A stretch of DNA of 47,522 bases from Marinoscillum sp. (GCA_024305105.1 JAMWZA010000026.1:1-47522); one strand, 5' to 3'; positions 34,488 through 44,433 are shown, counted from the first letter of the stretch. Numbers and translations are program-made. Notes: generated from the letters alone by a model not told the origin.

Positions 34488-36633
34488 GCTCCTCTTTTTT
34501 TCACTGGTGCCTTTTATTTGCTTCTCGCAGGATATCCCCATGGAAACCTGGCGCAATCACTTCAGCTACCATAAAATTGAGCTAATCCAAAGCAGTTCCA
34601 ATAGCATCATCGCTTCAGCTACCAACGGCCTGTTTTACATCAATAAATCGGATAACAGCATCAACTATCTGAGTAAGCTTGATGGCTTATCTGATGTAGG
34701 TGTCTCTGCAATGTTCTTCAACACCAATGACAATTCACTGGCTCTTGGCTATCCTAATGGACTCATTGATATTTATCGAGACGGAGAAGTGCTGACGGTT
34801 ACTGAGGTATTCGAGTCCTTGTTGGTAGGTGACAAGTTCATTCAGGACATTGAAGCCCGAAATGGAAAAGTTTTCGCAGCAAATGGTTTTGGTATTGTAG
34901 TGATCAATGCTACAAATGGAGAAGTCATCGAAAATTATCAATCCATAGGTGAAAATGCTTCAGATGTCACGGCTTTCGAACTTGCTACGACATCAGACAA
35001 ACTAGTCGCCATTACGAGCCAGGGAATACAAACCGGACTCCTTAACCAGAACCTGCTGGACTTTAACAATTGGCAAACGATCGCTTCAGATACCAGTGTT
35101 TACAAAGGACTAGAGGTGATCTCCCCAGATGAAGTCGTCAGTATCGTAGACAACAACACCATTTTAGCTTTTGACCTCAATGGAAATGGAGCCAGGGTAC
35201 TTTTAAATTCTGATGAAATCATTCACCAAATCAGCGTTTTTGAGGGCAAACCTTATGTACTTATTTTAAACTCGGTGTATCTGGTGGAAAATCAGGACAT
35301 TATATTAATTAGAGAATCTGACCAACCCATTAATACCTTTCATATGAACGATGGGCTGTGGCTTGGCACAAATGACTCAGGAATGATTGCTCCCAATGGA
35401 GAACCTATTTTGCCAAATGGGCCCATATCTGAGTTTTCACATTTGAGTTTTACTGACAACTCGACTTATGGATTCTATGGGCCAGCTGTGGAATCATACA
35501 CGGACCAAATTGATAGTATGGGATACTCTTACTTTGATGGTCAGCGCTGGAATTATGTTTCCATTGACGGATTTTATAACATCACTGATGGCCAGCATTT
35601 CAACGGTGATCTTTATTTGTCATCAGCCGGTTATGGCTTAATGAATGCCTCATCTGGTTCATCTATAGGTATCCCATTAAGCTCCATCTCAGGAAAGGTT
35701 GTTATACCAAATATAGAATCAGCCTCTAAGCTTTACATTCCGTGTTTTGAACACCAAACTCCGCTCTTAACACTAAATACGGATGGTTCAGTAACGGAAT
35801 ATGACAGTGATTACTCGATCACCCAATTTCCAACAAGCCTTTCCCTATCCAATAGCGAGACCATTTGGCTTACGAGGAGTACATTCGATGGCGGAGGAAT
35901 TATCTCATTGGACCTCCAGGATGATAATTTTCGGGTGATAACGACTGCCGATGAATTGCCCAACAATAATGTCAACTCAGTGGCCATCTCTCAGATAGAT
36001 GAAGCCTGGGTTGGTACGAATTCGGGGTTGGTATCGTTTAATGATGCCACATTCATTTTTGATGACTTCAATGCTATTGAGGCAATTTTCAACTCAGATG
36101 CATTGTTTAATGGTCAGACAATTACGGCAGTAGCCATCGATGGTGGAAACCGGGTATGGGTAGGTACTGAAGAAGAAGGTATCTGGGTATTTGATAGCAA
36201 TCTAAGCCGGTTAGATTTTCGATTCACTGCACGGAACTCTCCGCTTCCTTCCAATAACATCAAGGAATTTAGCTACAATGCGGAAAATGGTGAGATGTTT
36301 ATTTTAACGACCAAGGGTTTAAGTTCTTTCCGGTCTAACTCAACAGTTGGTGGTTTTAGTCATTCGGAAGTTAATATTTTTCCAAACCCAGTAAGACCAG
36401 GTTTTACCGGTAAGGTGGGAATAGAAGGTCTGGTTCAAAACGCCATTCTTAAAATCACAGACATAAATGGCAAACTAATCCGGGAAGTAGTATCCAATGG
36501 CGGAACGGCTTCATGGGATTTACTTGATTACAACAATTCGCGTGCTCAATCTGGAGTTTACCTAATACTTAGTTCTTCATTGGATGGAAAGGAATCCTTT
36601 ATCGGAAAAATAGCAGTGATCAACAATGATTGA
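34459..36633 (+). CDS. porZ: PorZ-like type IX secretion protein (beta-propellers plus C-terminal sorting domain)
   Basis: About 724 residues. A signal peptide ([15 protein letters not shown]) is followed by the [14 protein letters not shown] opening seen in PorZ proteins and by propeller blades such as [45 protein letters not shown] and [15 protein letters not shown]. The C-terminus ([16 protein letters not shown] ... SGVYLIL) is a type A sorting-domain fold. PorZ sits on the cell surface in the attachment complex that joins sorted proteins to A-LPS-type glycolipid. It lies directly before recO, overlapping it by 8 bases, a common Bacteroidota arrangement. ATG 34459 or 34471 are both possible starts; either overlaps the thymidine kinase gene. 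Confidence 0.82.
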   Translation: MKKFMQLKSKLLFFSLVPFICFSQDIPMETWRNHFSYHKIELIQSSSNSIIASATNGLFYINKSDNSINYLSKLDGLSDVGVSAMFFNTNDNSLALGYPNGLIDIYRDGEVLTVTEVFESLLVGDKFIQDIEARNGKVFAANGFGIVVINATNGEVIENYQSIGENASDVTAFELATTSDKLVAITSQGIQTGLLNQNLLDFNNWQTIASDTSVYKGLEVISPDEVVSIVDNNTILAFDLNGNGARVLLNSDEIIHQISVFEGKPYVLILNSVYLVENQDIILIRESDQPINTFHMNDGLWLGTNDSGMIAPNGEPILPNGPISEFSHLSFTDNSTYGFYGPAVESYTDQIDSMGYSYFDGQRWNYVSIDGFYNITDGQHFNGDLYLSSAGYGLMNASSGSSIGIPLSSISGKVVIPNIESASKLYIPCFEHQTPLLTLNTDGSVTEYDSDYSITQFPTSLSLSNSETIWLTRSTFDGGGIISLDLQDDNFRVITTADELPNNNVNSVAISQIDEAWVGTNSGLVSFNDATFIFDDFNAIEAIFNSDALFNGQTITAVAIDGGNRVWVGTEEEGIWVFDSNLSRLDFRFTARNSPLPSNNIKEFSYNAENGEMFILTTKGLSSFRSNSTVGGFSHSEVNIFPNPVRPGFTGKVGIEGLVQNAILKITDINGKLIREVVSNGGTASWDLLDYNNSRAQSGVYLILSSSLDGKESFIGKIAVINND

Positions 36634-37312
36634 AAAGACCAGGGGCATTGTTATCAAGTACATGAAGTATCAGGAGTCGAGTATCATTACTCAGATTTTC
36701 ACCGAAGATTATGGCCTGACTCCCTTTATAGTCAACGGCATACGAAGTGCTCGATCAAAGCGAAGCATTGGATACTTTCAACCCTTTTCGATTCTTGATT
36801 TGGTCATTTACATGAAACCTGGAAGAGAGATACAGCGGTTATCAGAATATAAATACCTTATTCCAACTCACAACACGCAAACAGATGTCCGAAAAGGGGC
36901 AATCGTGCTCTTCCTTTCTGAAATTCTTATTAAGCTTCTCCAACACGAAAAGGGCGCACAAGAGCACCTGTTCGCTTTTTTGATAGAATCAATTACTCAG
37001 CTGGATTCCATGGAGTCTCAAATTGAAAACTTTCATATTCATTTTCTTTTAAAAATACTACCCTACCTTGGCCTTGGAGTAGATGATGGGGATGCCCTGA
37101 TCAGAAGCATGGAGCTGGAAATGGTACATGACGATGATCATCTGTTGGAATTTGTTTCTTCCATCATAAACAGCGATTATAGCGATGTGGTAGGCGGAAG
37201 TGGTAATCTAAGGTTTAAGGCGCTTGAACTGATCCTGAATTATTACCACCACCATACCAACTCAATTGGTGAAATAAAGTCACTAAAAGTCTTACATAAG
37301 GTTTTTCAGTGA
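36626..37312 (+). CDS. recO: DNA repair protein RecO
   Basis: 228 residues. N-terminal OB-fold with TRGIVIKYMKYQESSIITQIFTEDYGL and GIRSARSKRSIGYFQPFSILDLVIY, then a helical domain. RecO loads RecA onto SSB-coated gaps with RecR. The zinc Cys residues of some RecO proteins are absent, as is common in Bacteroidota. It overlaps the PorZ-like gene. Confidence 0.92.
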   Translation: MIEKTRGIVIKYMKYQESSIITQIFTEDYGLTPFIVNGIRSARSKRSIGYFQPFSILDLVIYMKPGREIQRLSEYKYLIPTHNTQTDVRKGAIVLFLSEILIKLLQHEKGAQEHLFAFLIESITQLDSMESQIENFHIHFLLKILPYLGLGVDDGDALIRSMELEMVHDDDHLLEFVSSIINSDYSDVVGGSGNLRFKALELILNYYHHHTNSIGEIKSLKVLHKVFQ

Positions 37313-37329
37313 CTTTTAATCAAATCATT

Positions 37330-37337
37330 TAATTTTG
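37330..37337 (+). promoter_or_regulatory. Candidate promoter -7 motif before the 2OG oxygenase
   Basis: TAATTTTG, a perfect TAnnTTTG, ending 17 bases before the ATG at 37355. A T-rich GTTTTT (37301-37306) lies at about -33 distance. It suggests a new transcript after recO. Confidence 0.45.
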
Positions 37338-37354
37338 ACAAGACCCTAATTAAT

Positions 37355-38317
37355 ATGAGTGACACGTTATACAGCGAAATACCATCCTTAGATCTTGCAG
37401 ACTTCACTTCCGGAGATGCTGAACGGAAAAATAAATTTGTTTCAGATCTCGGCAACGCCTACCAAAATATTGGTTTTGTAGCCATTAAAAATCACGGTTT
37501 ATCCGATCAACTGACTTCTCAATTATACACCAGTGTACAAAACTTTTTTTCTCAGCCAGATGAAATAAAGCTGAAATATGAGCAAAAAGATCTTGCCGGT
37601 CAGCGTGGCTACATCAGCAAAGGACGAGAAAAAGCCAAAGGTAGAAATACCGGTGACTTGAAAGAGTTTTACCACGTGGGACAACCCCCTCAGAGTCAAC
37701 TTCCAGAATACCCTGACAACATCTGGCCAACCGAAGTTCCAGAATTTAAAGACTGCACCTCAGAAGCGTATAAAACACTAGAGGCAGCAGGCATCCAAAT
37801 GCTAAGAGCTATAGCGCTGCATTTAGGGTTGGATGAATACTACTTCGACGATAAAGTAAATAAAGGCAATAGCATTCTTCGTCAAATTCACTACTTCCCA
37901 ATAGAGAACCCAGATGAAATTCCTGAAGATGCCGTAAGAGCCGCTGAGCATGGAGACATTAATCTTATCACACTGCTGATGGGAGCTAGTGCTGATGGGT
38001 TGCAGGTGTTGCGCCGAGATGGAGAATGGATTGCTATCACCGCTCTTCCAGAGCAAATCATCGTGAATGTAGGTGACATGCTAGATCGTCTGACCAATCA
38101 CAAGCTGAAGTCTACGATCCATCGTGTTGTCAATCCACCACGCGAGAAAATGGGTACTTCTCGGTATTCTATTCCGTTTTTCATGCATCCTGTTTCCAGC
38201 ATGGACCTTACTTGTCTTGAAAGCTGCGTGAGTGATGAAAACCCAAAACGGTATGAAGACATGACGGCCGGAGAGTTTTTAGATGAACGTCTCAAAGAAA
38301 TTGGACTGAAATCCTGA
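37355..38317 (+). CDS. 2-oxoglutarate/Fe(II)-dependent oxygenase, isopenicillin N synthase-like family
   Basis: 320 residues. N-terminal DIOX_N-like domain (IPSLDLADFTSGD ... GFVAIKNHGL) and C-terminal double-stranded beta-helix. Iron ligands are the His-x-Asp in EHGDINLITLLMG and a distal His in KLKSTIHRVVNPP; the 2-oxoglutarate-binding R-x-S is in SRYSIPFFMHP. Bacterial members are oxidases of small molecules with varied substrates; nothing nearby identifies this one. The stop shares a base with the transporter start, so the two may form a unit. Confidence 0.9.
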   Translation: MSDTLYSEIPSLDLADFTSGDAERKNKFVSDLGNAYQNIGFVAIKNHGLSDQLTSQLYTSVQNFFSQPDEIKLKYEQKDLAGQRGYISKGREKAKGRNTGDLKEFYHVGQPPQSQLPEYPDNIWPTEVPEFKDCTSEAYKTLEAAGIQMLRAIALHLGLDEYYFDDKVNKGNSILRQIHYFPIENPDEIPEDAVRAAEHGDINLITLLMGASADGLQVLRRDGEWIAITALPEQIIVNVGDMLDRLTNHKLKSTIHRVVNPPREKMGTSRYSIPFFMHPVSSMDLTCLESCVSDENPKRYEDMTAGEFLDERLKEIGLKS

Positions 38318-39498
38318 TGTCGGTAAGGAGGGTTAGATACATCATTTTTTTGAGGGATGTGCTGATTCTCTCGCTAACCTCTTTTGGGGGCCCCACTGCT
38401 CATCTGGCCCTATTGTTGGATATGATGGTAGAGAAGCGTGGCTACCTCACGGAGAAGGATCTCATAGAGCTTCATGCGCTCTGCCAGATTCTACCGGGGC
38501 CAACATCCACACAGACCATCACCGCCATTGGATTCAAAATCGGAGGACCTAGCCTTGCCTATCTTACCTTACTCATATGGGCACTTCCTGCCATGACCAT
38601 CATGATTTGCCTGGGACTTATGGTCAATATGTTTGAGGAATTAGATGTATCACTTGAGTTTCTAAAATTCATTCAGCCAATAGCCGTCGGTATAGTGGCA
38701 TATTCTGGTTATAAGATTTCGAGCAGTGTGGTATCCACGCGCACGGGTTTCTTTCTCATGATCATATCTACCATGGCAGCTTATATTTTTCGAACACCCT
38801 GGGCATTTCCATTTATGCTTTTAATCGGCGGGTTTATCACCGCCTTTAAATATAAAAAACAGCCTTTGGAAGAAAAGACTACTATCAAAATCAACTGGTC
38901 TAATTTCATCCTTTGGATCTCCGTTTTAGTATTTGCAGCAGTTCTAGGTGGTGTTACTCAATACTTGCCTATACGTCTCTTTGAAAATTTCTATCGTAAT
39001 GGCAGCCTTATATTTGGTGGTGGTCAGGTGCTCGTACCTTTGTTGTACACGGAGTTTGTAGAGTTTAAAGAATACCTCACCTCTGAACAGTTTTTATCCG
39101 GATATGGATTCGTTCAGGCATTACCTGGGCCTGTTTTCTCCTTTAGTGCGTACGTGGGCACATTGAGTATGCGAGATACGACCATCTTCCAGCAAGTACT
39201 TGGTGGATTTATGGCTGCTGCTGGTGTATTTCTCCCAGGCACCTTCTTTATATTCTTTGTCAGTAGGTTTTGGGAAGACTTGAAAAAGTATCGAATGATT
39301 AAAGCCTCCTTAGAAGGAATCAATGCTGTTAGTTCGGGAATGGTAATTGCTGCAGCGTTTCTATTATTTGAGCCAATACCGCCTACTACACTCAACTATG
39401 TGTTGATTTTAGGTACGATGTGCCTAATGTTCTTTACCAGAATTCCTACACCATTCATAATTCTTACAGGATTAATTACAGGGATTATTCTAAATTAA
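38317..39498 (+). CDS. chrA: Chromate transporter family (ChrA, two-domain)
   Basis: 393 residues with about ten to twelve membrane helices. Two CHR domains are visible: FGGPTAHLALLLDMMVEKRG with LCQILPGPTSTQ in the first half, and FGGGQVLVPLLYTEFVE with GYGFVQALPGPVFSFSAYVG in the second. Members export chromate or related oxyanions; the true substrate of Bacteroidota versions is often not tested. Translationally coupled to the oxygenase gene (TGATG). Confidence 0.88.
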   Translation: MSVRRVRYIIFLRDVLILSLTSFGGPTAHLALLLDMMVEKRGYLTEKDLIELHALCQILPGPTSTQTITAIGFKIGGPSLAYLTLLIWALPAMTIMICLGLMVNMFEELDVSLEFLKFIQPIAVGIVAYSGYKISSSVVSTRTGFFLMIISTMAAYIFRTPWAFPFMLLIGGFITAFKYKKQPLEEKTTIKINWSNFILWISVLVFAAVLGGVTQYLPIRLFENFYRNGSLIFGGGQVLVPLLYTEFVEFKEYLTSEQFLSGYGFVQALPGPVFSFSAYVGTLSMRDTTIFQQVLGGFMAAAGVFLPGTFFIFFVSRFWEDLKKYRMIKASLEGINAVSSGMVIAAAFLLFEPIPPTTLNYVLILGTMCLMFFTRIPTPFIILTGLITGIILN

Positions 39499-39500
39499 CA

Positions 39501-39531
39501 TTGGATACAGACTAGTAAGCGTTTAATTTCG
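39501..39531 (+). promoter_or_regulatory. Candidate promoter of the small membrane protein gene
   Basis: TTG (39501-39503), 20-base spacer, TAATTTCG (39524-39531), one mismatch from TAnnTTTG, with the ATG 30 bases later. Confidence 0.35.
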
Positions 39532-39561
39532 TTTTCAATTGACTACTTCACTTTTTTAACT

Positions 39562-39795
39562 ATGGAAAATGTAACTCCTGAAATAGGATCCCTGGTATTT
39601 TGGCAATTGCTTACTGCTCTACTATTAACAGGCGCTGCATTATTGTTCATTTTCTCTACCAGATCAATCATTAAAACTCAGAATTTCGGGAGTGTAGAGA
39701 AGGCTATCCTTTTCATTTTCACCATCATCATACCTGTGGTCGCTCCGGCTATAGCTATCCGAATTATCCATAAACGTGATAATAGAGAAGCCTGA
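39562..39795 (+). CDS. Small protein with two membrane helices, function unknown
   Basis: 77 residues, MENVTPEIGSLVFW start, two hydrophobic segments (LLTALLLTGAALLFIFS and AILFIFTIIIPVVAPAIAI) and a basic tail HKRDNREA. The second segment with a Pro and the basic end recall PLDc_N-like two-helix proteins, but the match is weak. It ends just before the convergent terminator. Confidence 0.6.
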   Translation: MENVTPEIGSLVFWQLLTALLLTGAALLFIFSTRSIIKTQNFGSVEKAILFIFTIIIPVVAPAIAIRIIHKRDNREA

Positions 39796-39802
39796 TGTAG
39801 AC

Positions 39803-39828
39803 AAAAAAAGCGCCTTAAAGGCGCTTTC
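39803..39828 (-). terminator. Rho-independent terminator of the skp operon, probably bidirectional
   Basis: Hairpin AAAGCGCC (39807-39814), loop TTAAA, GGCGCTTT (39820-39827). On the minus strand it is followed by a run of seven U, ideal for the operon ending at 39856. On the plus strand the stem is followed only by TTTCAAATT, weaker but usable for the gene ending at 39795. Confidence 0.85.
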
Positions 39829-39855
39829 AAATTAATAATATTTTATTCCTAGTAA

Positions 39856-40398
39856 TTACTCACCACCTTCCGCTGGAGGAGTAATTCCTAGCTTCTTCAG
39901 AATCAAATTAGACACATCGTCTTGCTCTCTGGCATAAAGTAACACATCGAAACCAGGAGCTCCAGCACTAAAGATGTGCGTGTAGTTGTTCTCCTTAGCT
40001 ATTTGCTCAATTGCCGTTCCGATCTTCTCGTATACAGGCTGCAACAAGGTATTTCTCTTCTTAGCCATTGATTGCTCAGCATCTTGTGAGAACTTCTGGA
40101 TGCCTTGCTGAAGGCCCTGAATCTCTTGTTCCTTATCTGCTCTAATCAATTCATCCCATGAAGCCGCGTTTGATTGATAATCAGTCATTTTAGTCTGAAG
40201 ATCGTTGTATTTAGCCTGGATTTGATTCTGCAATTGCTTTTCGTATGCTTTCAACTCAGCGTCAATCTGTTTTGCTTCTGGCAATAAGCTGAGTACGTAA
40301 TCAGCATTGGTATATCCAATTTTTAGTCCTTCTTGTGCTGATAATGTAAAAGCACACGCCATAAGCGCCACTAATAAGCTTAAAACTTTAGTTTTCAT
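39856..40398 (-). CDS. OmpH/Skp-family periplasmic chaperone 1
   Basis: 180 residues from ATG 40398, which opens a signal peptide (MKTKVLSLLVALMACAFTLSAQ). The rest is Skp-like: IGYTNADYVLSLLPEAKQIDAEL, then a long coiled coil rich in Gln, Lys and Glu, and a tail IFSAGAPGFDVLLYARE. Skp holds unfolded outer-membrane proteins in the periplasm. Short gap after a second, related gene; bamA lies before that. Confidence 0.9.
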   Translation of the reverse strand: MKTKVLSLLVALMACAFTLSAQEGLKIGYTNADYVLSLLPEAKQIDAELKAYEKQLQNQIQAKYNDLQTKMTDYQSNAASWDELIRADKEQEIQGLQQGIQKFSQDAEQSMAKKRNTLLQPVYEKIGTAIEQIAKENNYTHIFSAGAPGFDVLLYAREQDDVSNLILKKLGITPPAEGGE

Positions 40399-40414
40399 AA
40401 TTAATCGTTGTTTC

Positions 40415-40951
40415 CTAGTTATTTTCTCCATTATTCTCACCCAACCCCAATTCCTCCAATACATAATCTGTATAGTCATGAATAGGATCAGTGTAAATCA
40501 TTACTAAATCTCCAGACTTGTCAAATACAATTTGTAGTCTATTATTCTTAGCAACTTTCTCAACAGCCTCAAATACCTGATCTTGCACAGGTTTAATGAG
40601 CTCCTTTTTCTTCAAAAAATAAAGTCCATCGAATCCGAAAATCTGTTTTTGATACTCTTTAACTTCTTTCCAGGATCGATCGATCTCCATTCTTCGTTCT
40701 TGCATCATTTCAGCAGTAAGCAAAACTTCTTCAGCCTGCAGCGCTGCCTCCTTTTCCTCCACTTCTTTATACATTGACTGAATTTCGGCCTCCCACCCTT
40801 TGGCTAGAGTCTCTATTTCAGCCTGCGCCTCCTTGTATTCGGACATTCTACTCAACACATATTGAGTATCTACATATCCAAATTTCTGGGCAAATGTATC
40901 ATTTATTGTGAATAATAACAGAATGAGTGGAAAAGCGAGTCGTTTCTTCAT
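40415..40951 (-). CDS. OmpH/Skp-family periplasmic chaperone 2
   Basis: 178 residues. Signal peptide LAFPLILLLFTINDTFAQ, then FGYVDTQYVLSRMSEYKEAQAEI and a coiled coil with EEKEAALQAEEVLLTAEMMQ. The C-terminal IVFDKSGDLVMIYTDP is the usual Skp beta segment. It starts three bases after the bamA stop. Tandem skp genes after bamA are normal for Bacteroidota. Confidence 0.9.
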   Translation of the reverse strand: MKKRLAFPLILLLFTINDTFAQKFGYVDTQYVLSRMSEYKEAQAEIETLAKGWEAEIQSMYKEVEEKEAALQAEEVLLTAEMMQERRMEIDRSWKEVKEYQKQIFGFDGLYFLKKKELIKPVQDQVFEAVEKVAKNNRLQIVFDKSGDLVMIYTDPIHDYTDYVLEELGLGENNGENN

Positions 40952-40954
40952 TGG

Positions 40955-43612
40955 TTATCTAATTTGCTGACCAATCGAGAAATGGAACTGAGGACCACTT
41001 ACCTCAGCAGAGCCAGGCAGTGCATCCAGGCCATATCCCCAATCCAAACCTAACAATCCGAAGGCTGGCATAAATATTCTAACGCCTGCACCGACAGATC
41101 GGTATAAATTATAAGGATTAAATCGCTCAACATCACTCCAGTTATTCCCACCTTCAAAGAACACAAGCCCATATATTGTCGCTGATGGATTTAGTGAAAC
41201 AGGATAACGCAATTCCATGACGAACTTGGTAAAGGCAGTTCCACCTTCATATTCGGCATTTTGGTCTCCATTTAACGACCTGTTTTCATAACCTCTTAAA
41301 CCTATCACATCGGTACCCAACACAAAGTTCTGACCAGTTAATCCATCACCTCCAAGCGTAAACCTTTCGAAAGGACCTACACCGACTTTATCCGTATAAG
41401 ATCCCAGGAATCCAAAATGGGCTCGAGGTGCTAGTACCAAATTTCCTGCCAATTTTAAATAGTATCTAAAATCAAGATTCCATTTGTGGTACTCAAGGAA
41501 CTTGTAGAGGTCCTCACTCTCTTCACTATAGTCCTTATTGTTCAATGCAGAATAAGGCGGCGTAAAAGATGCACTCACAGAAATTGATGATCCATGTCTC
41601 GGATACATTGGTTGATCAACAGAGTTCCTCGCTATGGTATTATTAAAAGTGAAGCTATAAGCATCGCCAGATATTCTATAGAAATTCTCGTACGCATCTC
41701 CCTGTACATTGTATTTCTGCATAGCAATAGAGTTAGACACCTGGAAGAAATCATCAGGCCACCTCACTCGTCTACCTAGAGAAACTGTGGCACCGGTAAG
41801 CTGAAGCTTACTATATACATCATTTCTGTTTCTGAAATTGACATTTCGCTGTACAGAGTGATTGAAACTCACCCCAAAATTATTTGGCCTTCTTCCTCCA
41901 AGCCACGGCTCATTAAAGCTAACAGAATAACTCTGATATCGAACTCCATTTGCCTGAACCCTCACCGAGAACTTCTGTCCATCACCCATTGGCAAAGGCC
42001 TCCACTTATCTAAGTGCGGGATATTTTTTACGGAGAAATTATTAAAGCTAAGGCCCAGGGTTCCAATAAATCCAAAGTTTCCACCCCAACCACCTGACAA
42101 CTCAATTTGATCGTTAGGTCGCTCGACAAGTTGCCATTCAATATCCACTGTTTCATTAGCAGGGTTAGGAGTAGGCACTGGATTTACTTGCTCTGGATCA
42201 AAATACCCAAGCTGCGAAAGCTCTCTCTGTGTTCTAATTAATTCTGTTCGGTTGAATTTTTGACCCGGTATTGTGCGTAACTCTCTGCGAACCACATGAT
42301 CATTGGTCTTATCATTCCCCGTGATTATTACCTCATTGATGGTAGCTTGAGGACCTTCATACATTCTCATCTCCACATCAATGGAATCCTCATAAATTCC
42401 TGTCTCTACTGGAGTTACCCGGAAGAAAAGGTACCCATCATCCATATATAGGGAAGAGATGTCTGCACCTGCAGGGTTGAAGTTTAGTTTCTTATTGATC
42501 AAATCAAGATCGTAGACATCACCCTTAGCCACACCCAGAACCTTGTCAAGGGTTTCATCATCGTAGATAAAGTTACCTGTCCAAATAATATCTCTGAAGT
42601 AATACTTCTGACCAGGCTCTACATAAATATCAATATTCAGGTGTTTGTTGCTGATACTGTAGATCGAGTCCGAGACGATTTCAGCATCTCGGTAACCTTT
42701 GGAGTTATAGAATCCTAATAATGTTGCTTTGTCTTCGGTATAATCAGACTTTACATACTTGGATGACTTGAACACATTAATGTTTGCCTGTTCTCCGAGG
42801 TAATCCCTCAATTCACTCCATGATTTCCTTTCCCGATGCGTTAAAAAATGAACCAGATTTAAGGGATTCAACAAGTTTACCGTCTTTTCTAACAAATCCT
42901 TGGGCAACCTGATCTTAGGCGTTTCACCTGTATTTTTAAGCTTTCCTCGCAAACGTGCATCTGCGAAAACGGTATCACCGATGAAATTGATGTTCTTAAC
43001 TCTAACTTTTTGATTGCGGTCTACGTCAATCAGTATTTTGACGCTATTGGATCTGATAGTATCCTTAATTTGAATAATGTTGATCTCAGAATTAAGGTAT
43101 CCTTTACTCTCCAAATATCTTTTAGTGGCGAGTTTGGTGTTTTTTATGACCACATCCGTAAGAACCTTACCTCTAACCAATTCTATCTTATCTTTTAGTT
43201 CAGAAATTTGGCTTTTATTGATTCCCTTAAATTCATAACTGGTGAGGCGAGGGCGTTCAGTAAGTTTTATTGTCAACCATATCTTATCCCCTTCGATTTT
43301 ATTGGCCACTATTTCAATGTTTCCAATAATTCCTTGTTTCCAAAGTTTCTCAATGGCTGTAGAAATATTATCCCCAGGAATTTTGACCTTATCCCCTACC
43401 CGAAGACCTGATAGTGAAATCAATGCATTATTATCAAGAAACTCTACGCCTTCGACCTGAATATCCGCGATTTCATATTCTCGGGGACTAGAGTAATTGA
43501 TGGAGAGCCCATTGTCTGATGACTGCTTATTCTTCCCAAAAACAATTTGACCATTCACTGCCTCTGACAACAAGATCATTGAGCAAATCGCAACTAAAAT
43601 TCCTTTATACAT
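40955..43612 (-). CDS. bamA: Outer membrane protein assembly factor BamA
   Basis: About 885 residues. Signal peptide (ILVAICSMILLSEAVNGQ), five POTRA domains (for example YEIADIQVEGVEFLDNNALISLSGLRVGD, RVKNINFIGDTVFADARLRGKL and INEVIITGNDKTNDHVVRREL; about residues 45-510) and a C-terminal Omp85 barrel with FNEPWLGGRRPNNFGV and the conserved loop GLRGYENRSL. It folds outer-membrane proteins. The ATG at 43612 is preferred; a GTG at 43618 overlaps the uppS stop. Confidence 0.95.
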   Translation of the reverse strand: MYKGILVAICSMILLSEAVNGQIVFGKNKQSSDNGLSINYSSPREYEIADIQVEGVEFLDNNALISLSGLRVGDKVKIPGDNISTAIEKLWKQGIIGNIEIVANKIEGDKIWLTIKLTERPRLTSYEFKGINKSQISELKDKIELVRGKVLTDVVIKNTKLATKRYLESKGYLNSEINIIQIKDTIRSNSVKILIDVDRNQKVRVKNINFIGDTVFADARLRGKLKNTGETPKIRLPKDLLEKTVNLLNPLNLVHFLTHRERKSWSELRDYLGEQANINVFKSSKYVKSDYTEDKATLLGFYNSKGYRDAEIVSDSIYSISNKHLNIDIYVEPGQKYYFRDIIWTGNFIYDDETLDKVLGVAKGDVYDLDLINKKLNFNPAGADISSLYMDDGYLFFRVTPVETGIYEDSIDVEMRMYEGPQATINEVIITGNDKTNDHVVRRELRTIPGQKFNRTELIRTQRELSQLGYFDPEQVNPVPTPNPANETVDIEWQLVERPNDQIELSGGWGGNFGFIGTLGLSFNNFSVKNIPHLDKWRPLPMGDGQKFSVRVQANGVRYQSYSVSFNEPWLGGRRPNNFGVSFNHSVQRNVNFRNRNDVYSKLQLTGATVSLGRRVRWPDDFFQVSNSIAMQKYNVQGDAYENFYRISGDAYSFTFNNTIARNSVDQPMYPRHGSSISVSASFTPPYSALNNKDYSEESEDLYKFLEYHKWNLDFRYYLKLAGNLVLAPRAHFGFLGSYTDKVGVGPFERFTLGGDGLTGQNFVLGTDVIGLRGYENRSLNGDQNAEYEGGTAFTKFVMELRYPVSLNPSATIYGLVFFEGGNNWSDVERFNPYNLYRSVGAGVRIFMPAFGLLGLDWGYGLDALPGSAEVSGPQFHFSIGQQIR

Positions 43613-43614
43613 TC

Positions 43615-44352
43615 TCACAGGTTGATCTGTTCACTAATTTTTCCGAATCTCCGTTCTCTTCCCTGGTAGGCGAGTATCGCTTCGTGTAAATGTTCTTTCC
43701 TAAAATCTGGCCATAGAACGTTCGTGAAGAACAGTTCAGTATATGCAAGTTGCCATAAGAGAAAATTGCTTATTCGCATTTCCCCACTTGTTCTTATTAA
43801 CAACTCTGGGTCAGGAAAACCACTAGTAGACAAATGACTCTGAATAGTCTCCTGATTAATATCCTGCTCGGTAAGAGCTCCTTCTGCCACTTTCGTGGTA
43901 ATTCTTTTCATCGCATTAGTGATGTCCCACTTCCCGCTATAGCTTAACGCCAAAATCAGCTTCAATCCAGTGTTCCCAGATGTAAAATCGATAGCTTCTT
44001 CCAACTTACGCCTTGTCTCTTTAGGTAAATCTGAACGATCACCTATTGAATGAAGACTGATATTATTCTTCGTCAAAGTTGGAAGTTCATCCTTAATGGT
44101 TGAAACCAGCAAAGACATCAACCCTTTCACTTCGGTTTTAGGACGTGACCAGTTTTCCGTGCTAAAAGCATAGAGTGTCAAGCATTCTATACCTAATTCG
44201 GCACATCCCTCAGCAGTATCTCTTACTGCCCTTATGGCATTTTTATGACCAAATATCCTTGCAGCACCTTGCTTTTTGGCCCACCGTCCATTCCCATCCA
44301 TGATGACAGCAATATGCTTTGGTAAATTCTCTGACTTAATGTGCTCCTTCAT
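43615..44352 (-). CDS. uppS: Undecaprenyl/isoprenyl diphosphate synthase UppS
   Basis: 245 residues from ATG 44352. IAVIMDGNGRWAKKQG carries the catalytic Asp, YAFSTENWSRPKTEV follows, and LLIRTSGEMRISNFLLWQLAYTELFF is the substrate-binding end. It makes the C55 lipid carrier used for peptidoglycan and for the exported polysaccharide. ATG 44352 gives the standard length; the GTG at 44382 is less likely. Its order with porG and bamA matches other Bacteroidota. Confidence 0.95.
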   Translation of the reverse strand: MKEHIKSENLPKHIAVIMDGNGRWAKKQGAARIFGHKNAIRAVRDTAEGCAELGIECLTLYAFSTENWSRPKTEVKGLMSLLVSTIKDELPTLTKNNISLHSIGDRSDLPKETRRKLEEAIDFTSGNTGLKLILALSYSGKWDITNAMKRITTKVAEGALTEQDINQETIQSHLSTSGFPDPELLIRTSGEMRISNFLLWQLAYTELFFTNVLWPDFRKEHLHEAILAYQGRERRFGKISEQINL

Positions 44353-44377
44353 CCCTTCTACGCCAAAAATGCGAAAG

Positions 44378-44400
44378 ACCACAAAGTTGTGGTTTTTTTT
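44378..44400 (+). other. Hairpin followed by T-run, in the porG-uppS gap
   Basis: ACCACAA, AG, TTGTGGT (44378-44393) followed on the plus strand by a run of T to 44400. It looks like a terminator for plus-strand transcription, yet all nearby genes are on the minus strand. On the minus strand it would be a leader hairpin about 26 bases before uppS. Confidence 0.4.
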
Positions 44401-44433
44401 ACTAACGAGGAATATTTAAACATTTTTTAACGA

